From an uncultured Eubacteriales bacterium (GTDB lineage Bacteria > Bacillota > Clostridia > Tissierellales > Peptoniphilaceae), in contig CABTXP010000003.1 in the NCBI GenBank assembly GCA_902488815.1, positions 9,314 to 73,313 on the forward strand: DNA of 64,000 nt, read 5' to 3'. The position numbers and the translations under genes are program-made. Below the pieces are notes generated by a model. The model had not been told where the DNA came from, searched no databases, and saw only the letters and a list, made by a program, of their open reading frames with translations. Of this stretch, positions 61,479 through 64,000 are shown piece by piece; positions within the stretch are counted from its first letter, which is position 1; the number at the start of each line of letters is the position of its first letter.

Positions 61479-62093
61479 ATGGATCAAATTAAAATTGGAA
61501 GATTTATAGCATCTTGTCGGAAAAAGCAAGGCATGACTCAAAAACAACTTGCTGAGAAGATCGGAATAAGCAATCGGGCAGTATCAAAATGGGAAACCGG
61601 AAAGTCTATGCCAGATTCCGGCATCATGTTGGAGTTGTGTGATCTTCTAAAAATTAACGTCAACGAACTCCTGTCAGGCGAAAGAATTATGGCAGACGCA
61701 TATAACAAACAGGCGGAAGACAACTTACTTGCAATGAAAAAAGAAGTTGAAAATAAGAATCGTCAGTTGCTGAGAGTGGAATACTGGATTGCATTTCAAA
61801 CCATTATAGTGGGGTTGTGCATAATTTTTGTTGCCTCGTTTCTTGAAATGCCAGCATGGATTCGGATTGTACTTATTTGCTTTGTTCTTGTAATGGTATT
61901 TGCAGTTGTTTTTGTAGCTGTAGGGATTGAACAAAAGGCAGGATACTATGAGTGTCAGAACTGCCAACATAGATATGTACCGACTTACTGGCAAGTAAAT
62001 CTTGCATTGCATACGGGTACCACAAGATATATGAAATGCCCGGAATGCGGAAAGCGCAGTTGGCAGAAGAAAGTCCTGATAAAGGGCAAATAA
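61479..62093 (+). CDS. HTH-type regulator with two membrane helices and zinc ribbon
   Basis: A 204-residue protein. The Xre/Cro HTH domain covers 5-60 (KKQGMTQKQLAEKIGISNRA, then VSKWETGKSMPD). Two membrane helices lie at about 105-125 and 132-153. A C-terminal four-Cys zinc ribbon is formed by YECQNCQHRY and MKCPECGKRSW. The ATG at 61479 follows AGGAGG at eight bases; a GTG at 61470 lies within that site and is rejected. It is probably cargo or a regulator of the element. Codon use differs from the chromosomal genes. Confidence 0.86.
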   Translation: MDQIKIGRFIASCRKKQGMTQKQLAEKIGISNRAVSKWETGKSMPDSGIMLELCDLLKINVNELLSGERIMADAYNKQAEDNLLAMKKEVENKNRQLLRVEYWIAFQTIIVGLCIIFVASFLEMPAWIRIVLICFVLVMVFAVVFVAVGIEQKAGYYECQNCQHRYVPTYWQVNLALHTGTTRYMKCPECGKRSWQKKVLIKGK

Positions 62094-62115
62094 GTTTTAA
62101 CTTGAATAGCAAAAA

Positions 62116-62164
62116 AAGAGCAAGCAGCCCTATAGGTAAATTTTTATCAAGGTTGCTTGCTCTT
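62116..62164. terminator. Bidirectional terminator between regulator and recombinase
   Basis: AAGAGCAAGCAGCC (62116-62129) pairs with GGTTGCTTGCTCTT (62151-62164), one G-U pair, with seven A before and a T-containing flank after. It serves both convergent genes. Confidence 0.85.
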
Positions 62165-63728
62165 ATTCTGTAATATCCACGCTCACACCGCTTTTCATCT
62201 CCACGGTGAAGTGGGCATCAAAGACAGTGATTTTCTCGATGAGCTGTCTTGCAAGAGCCTCATCAAACTCGGTTAGTTTGACGTCTTGCTTTTCGATAAA
62301 GGATTTCAGGTCTTTGATGCGGGTCAGTGTTTTTTGCTGCTTCACACCGTCTTGTATTGCAGTTTCTTTTTGTTTTCTAAGCTTGAAAATCTCGTCGGCG
62401 ATGGCATCGTAGTTTTGACGATTGTTGGCGCACTCAAGGAGCTTTTTCTGCAGCTCATCGAGACGTGCCTGAATACCCTCCGGAGAAAGCGTGTCGGTCT
62501 GTTTTACGGCTTTGACAGCATTTTGCTGTAGCTGCTCTAAGAAAGGTTTGCTGTCATTTAACAGGCTATTCAGCGATTTTACGCAGACGCTTTTTAGCAC
62601 TTCTTCATTTACGGTGCGGCTGTGGCATATGGGTGCACCGGCGGGTTCCAAGCGGGAAATGCATCGCCAGACGATGGACTTACAGCCGCGGTTGTTCCAA
62701 TGGACACGTCGATAGAGATCCCCGCACTCACCACAGAAAACTTTTTGTGCCAAAGGATGGCTGTCAGAGTAGTTTCTCTTTTTGCCGGATGGGCTTATAT
62801 GGACGATACGTCGTTTGCTGAGTTCGTCTTGCACCTGAAGGAAGATTTCTTTTGGAATGATAGCCTCATGGTCATCTTCCACATAGTATTGCTGAGCCTG
62901 TCCGGTATTTTTCACTCTTGTTTTTGTCAAGAAATCCGTTGTCACTGTCTTTTGCAGCAGGGCATCGCCCATATATTTTTCATTGCGTAAAATTTTAGAA
63001 ACCGTTGATGACCACCAGCGTGTCTTACCGGCGCCGGTTTTGATGCCGTCTTTTTCCAATCCTTGTGCGATAGCTGCAGTGCTTTTTCCCTGTAGATACT
63101 CATAGTAGATGCGTTTAATGACTTCGGCTTCTTCTGGCACAATAACCAGCTTGTCGTTTTCGTCTTTGGTATAACCGAGGAAGTGCTTGCAGTTGACCAT
63201 GACCTTACCTTGCTGGTAGCGATATTGCAGCCCGAGTTTAACGTTTTGGGAAAGCGACTGGGATTCCTGTTGCGCCAAGGAAGCCATGATGGTAATAAGA
63301 ACTTCTCCTTTGGCGTCCATTGTGTTAATGGATTCCTTTTCAAATATGACGGGGATGTTTTTCTCTTTGAGCAGGCGGATGTATTTGAGACAGTCAAGCG
63401 TATTTCTGGCAAAACGGGAGATGGATTTCGTTAGGATCAGGTCAATGTTTCCTGCCATGCACTCATCGATCATGCGGTTAAACTCATCACGTTTTTTGGT
63501 GTTGGTGCCGGAGATGCCGTCATCGGCAAAAATACCAGCAAGCTCCCAGTCCGGATGTTTTCCGATCATCTCGTTATAATGTGAGACTTGTGCGTCGTAG
63601 CTTGTTTCCTGCTCGTCGGTATCGGTGGAAACGCGACAATAAGCAGCCACGCGCAACTTTTTAATCTCTTCTTTTTTGGCAATATTACCCTGACGGGGAC
63701 GAGCCGGAATAATTGTGACTTGTGCCAT
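62163..63728 (-). CDS. Large serine recombinase (integrase of the element)
   Basis: A 521-residue protein. The resolvase catalytic domain has the nucleophile Ser34 in [13 protein letters not shown] and the Arg motif in [14 protein letters not shown] Recombinase domain covers about 185-290, and a zinc ribbon ([13 protein letters not shown] then WRC and CHSR) about 330-370. A coiled-coil C-terminus covers about 395-480. This layout is that of conjugative-transposon integrases. Its start overlaps the stop of the upstream ORF by one base (TGATG). Confidence 0.93.
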   Translation of the reverse strand: MAQVTIIPARPRQGNIAKKEEIKKLRVAAYCRVSTDTDEQETSYDAQVSHYNEMIGKHPDWELAGIFADDGISGTNTKKRDEFNRMIDECMAGNIDLILTKSISRFARNTLDCLKYIRLLKEKNIPVIFEKESINTMDAKGEVLITIMASLAQQESQSLSQNVKLGLQYRYQQGKVMVNCKHFLGYTKDENDKLVIVPEEAEVIKRIYYEYLQGKSTAAIAQGLEKDGIKTGAGKTRWWSSTVSKILRNEKYMGDALLQKTVTTDFLTKTRVKNTGQAQQYYVEDDHEAIIPKEIFLQVQDELSKRRIVHISPSGKKRNYSDSHPLAQKVFCGECGDLYRRVHWNNRGCKSIVWRCISRLEPAGAPICHSRTVNEEVLKSVCVKSLNSLLNDSKPFLEQLQQNAVKAVKQTDTLSPEGIQARLDELQKKLLECANNRQNYDAIADEIFKLRKQKETAIQDGVKQQKTLTRIKDLKSFIEKQDVKLTEFDEALARQLIEKITVFDAHFTVEMKSGVSVDITE

Positions 63729-63958
63729 CAGAGCACCTCGCTTTCAATGAGTGAGTAGCGATACTCAGCTTCTTGTGCCGGATCATCAAAGAACTCCTTT
63801 TCATCTCGTAAAGTAAAAGTGGTTGCAATAACTGGAGGCTTGACTTCTTTTGTTCTCCCCCTTCCAGAAGATTTTGCAATTTGCTCTTGTCTTTTTTCTT
63901 GCACGGCTTCAAAGAGCTCATACTGAACGATGGCAGGATAAATATCATCACCAAGATA
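63728..63958 (-). CDS. C-terminal part of a second recombinase-related protein, cut by the contig end
   Basis: Only the last 76 codons are real. The sequence [16 protein letters not shown] resembles the end of a Recombinase domain (usual pattern PAIISxELFxxVQxK), followed by a Lys/Arg-rich stretch and the acidic end [12 protein letters not shown]. The apparent start codon and first few residues on this strand (MLFRS) are encoded by adapter sequence and are an artefact. Paired recombinase genes are common in elements that use the rumA site. Confidence 0.65.
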   Translation of the reverse strand, partial: YLGDDIYPAIVQYELFEAVQEKRQEQIAKSSGRGRTKEVKPPVIATTFTLRDEKEFFDDPAQEAEYRYSLIESEVL

Positions 63959-64000
63959 AGATCGGAAGAGCACACGTCTGAACTCCAGTCACCCTAGGTA
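63959..64000. other. Illumina TruSeq adapter plus 8-base index (assembly artefact)
   Basis: Positions 63959-63992 match the standard Illumina read-1 adapter beginning AGATCGGAAGAGC and ending CTCCAGTCAC. The final 8 bases, CCTAGGTA, look like a sample index. These bases are synthetic and should be trimmed; the biological contig ends at 63958. Confidence 0.98.

Noticed and set aside
63685..63975. A 96-residue ORF starting MCSSDL on the minus strand
   Set aside because: Its first residues are translated adapter sequence and the rest is out of frame with the recombinase-related fragment.
1..64000. tRNA or rRNA genes
   Set aside because: No cloverleaf with a 3' CCA-adjacent acceptor or conserved rRNA segment was recognised by eye; a tRNAscan run would settle it.

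Overview
The window is one end of an AT-rich bacterial contig from a non-sporulating, low-GC Gram-positive, probably an anaerobic coccus of the Tissierellia/Peptoniphilaceae type (Peptoniphilus, Anaerococcus, Finegoldia relatives). This is inferred from the replication-origin gene set, AGGAGG ribosome binding sites, purine-rich coding strands, T-box control, a rsb/sigma-B-like cassette, arginine deiminase and Firmicutes-type SLH, DUF438 and ThrE proteins. The last 42 bases (63959-64000) are Illumina adapter plus index, not biology, so the true contig ends at 63958.

Layout. 1-12.3 kb is a leftward replication and housekeeping block: (transcription order) dnaA, dnaN, yaaA, recF, gyrB, gyrA, an RsbV/RsbW/sigma-B-like trio, a PsiE-like membrane protein, mnmE and the start of mnmG. 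12.3-20.4 kb is leftward envelope and transport: a giant coiled-coil FtsX-type permease with its ATPase, a NodB deacetylase and a NitT/TauT-type ABC transporter. A rightward guanylate kinase and a tiny ribbon-helix-helix gene follow. 21.4-23.7 kb is the leftward rpmH-rnpA-yidD-yidC-jag operon. A 576-bp gap with five exact 15-bp palindromes separates it from rightward parA-parB. Gene direction switches in this gap, 12 kb away from the DnaA boxes beside dnaA.

24.2-42.3 kb is a mostly rightward core region: PhzF-like protein, Tpx, PLP enzymes, hydrolases, sigma-54, MurJ, an ABC exporter and HtrA. 42.3-50.7 kb is the accessory part: clusters of GGGGACA-ended imperfect hairpins (REP-like), three of which form composite elements around a conserved 98-99-bp core. 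Between and beside them lie a macro-domain gene, a vWA gene, a T-box-controlled amino-acid ABC transporter and a lysine/alanine-rich protein. 50.7-61.2 kb returns to core genes (SLH protein, pta, ThrE pair, proS, arcA, deacetylase, DUF438 protein, rlmD).

From 61.2 kb to the end, immediately after the 3' end of rlmD (rumA), a known hotspot for integrative elements, base composition changes and an element begins: HTH regulator, large serine recombinase and a second recombinase-like fragment cut by the contig end.

The best candidates for something undescribed are the origin-proximal palindrome cluster, paired with a ParB whose usual GHAR motif reads GHAL; the composite hairpin elements with covarying internal stems; and the macro/vWA gene pair bracketed by them.
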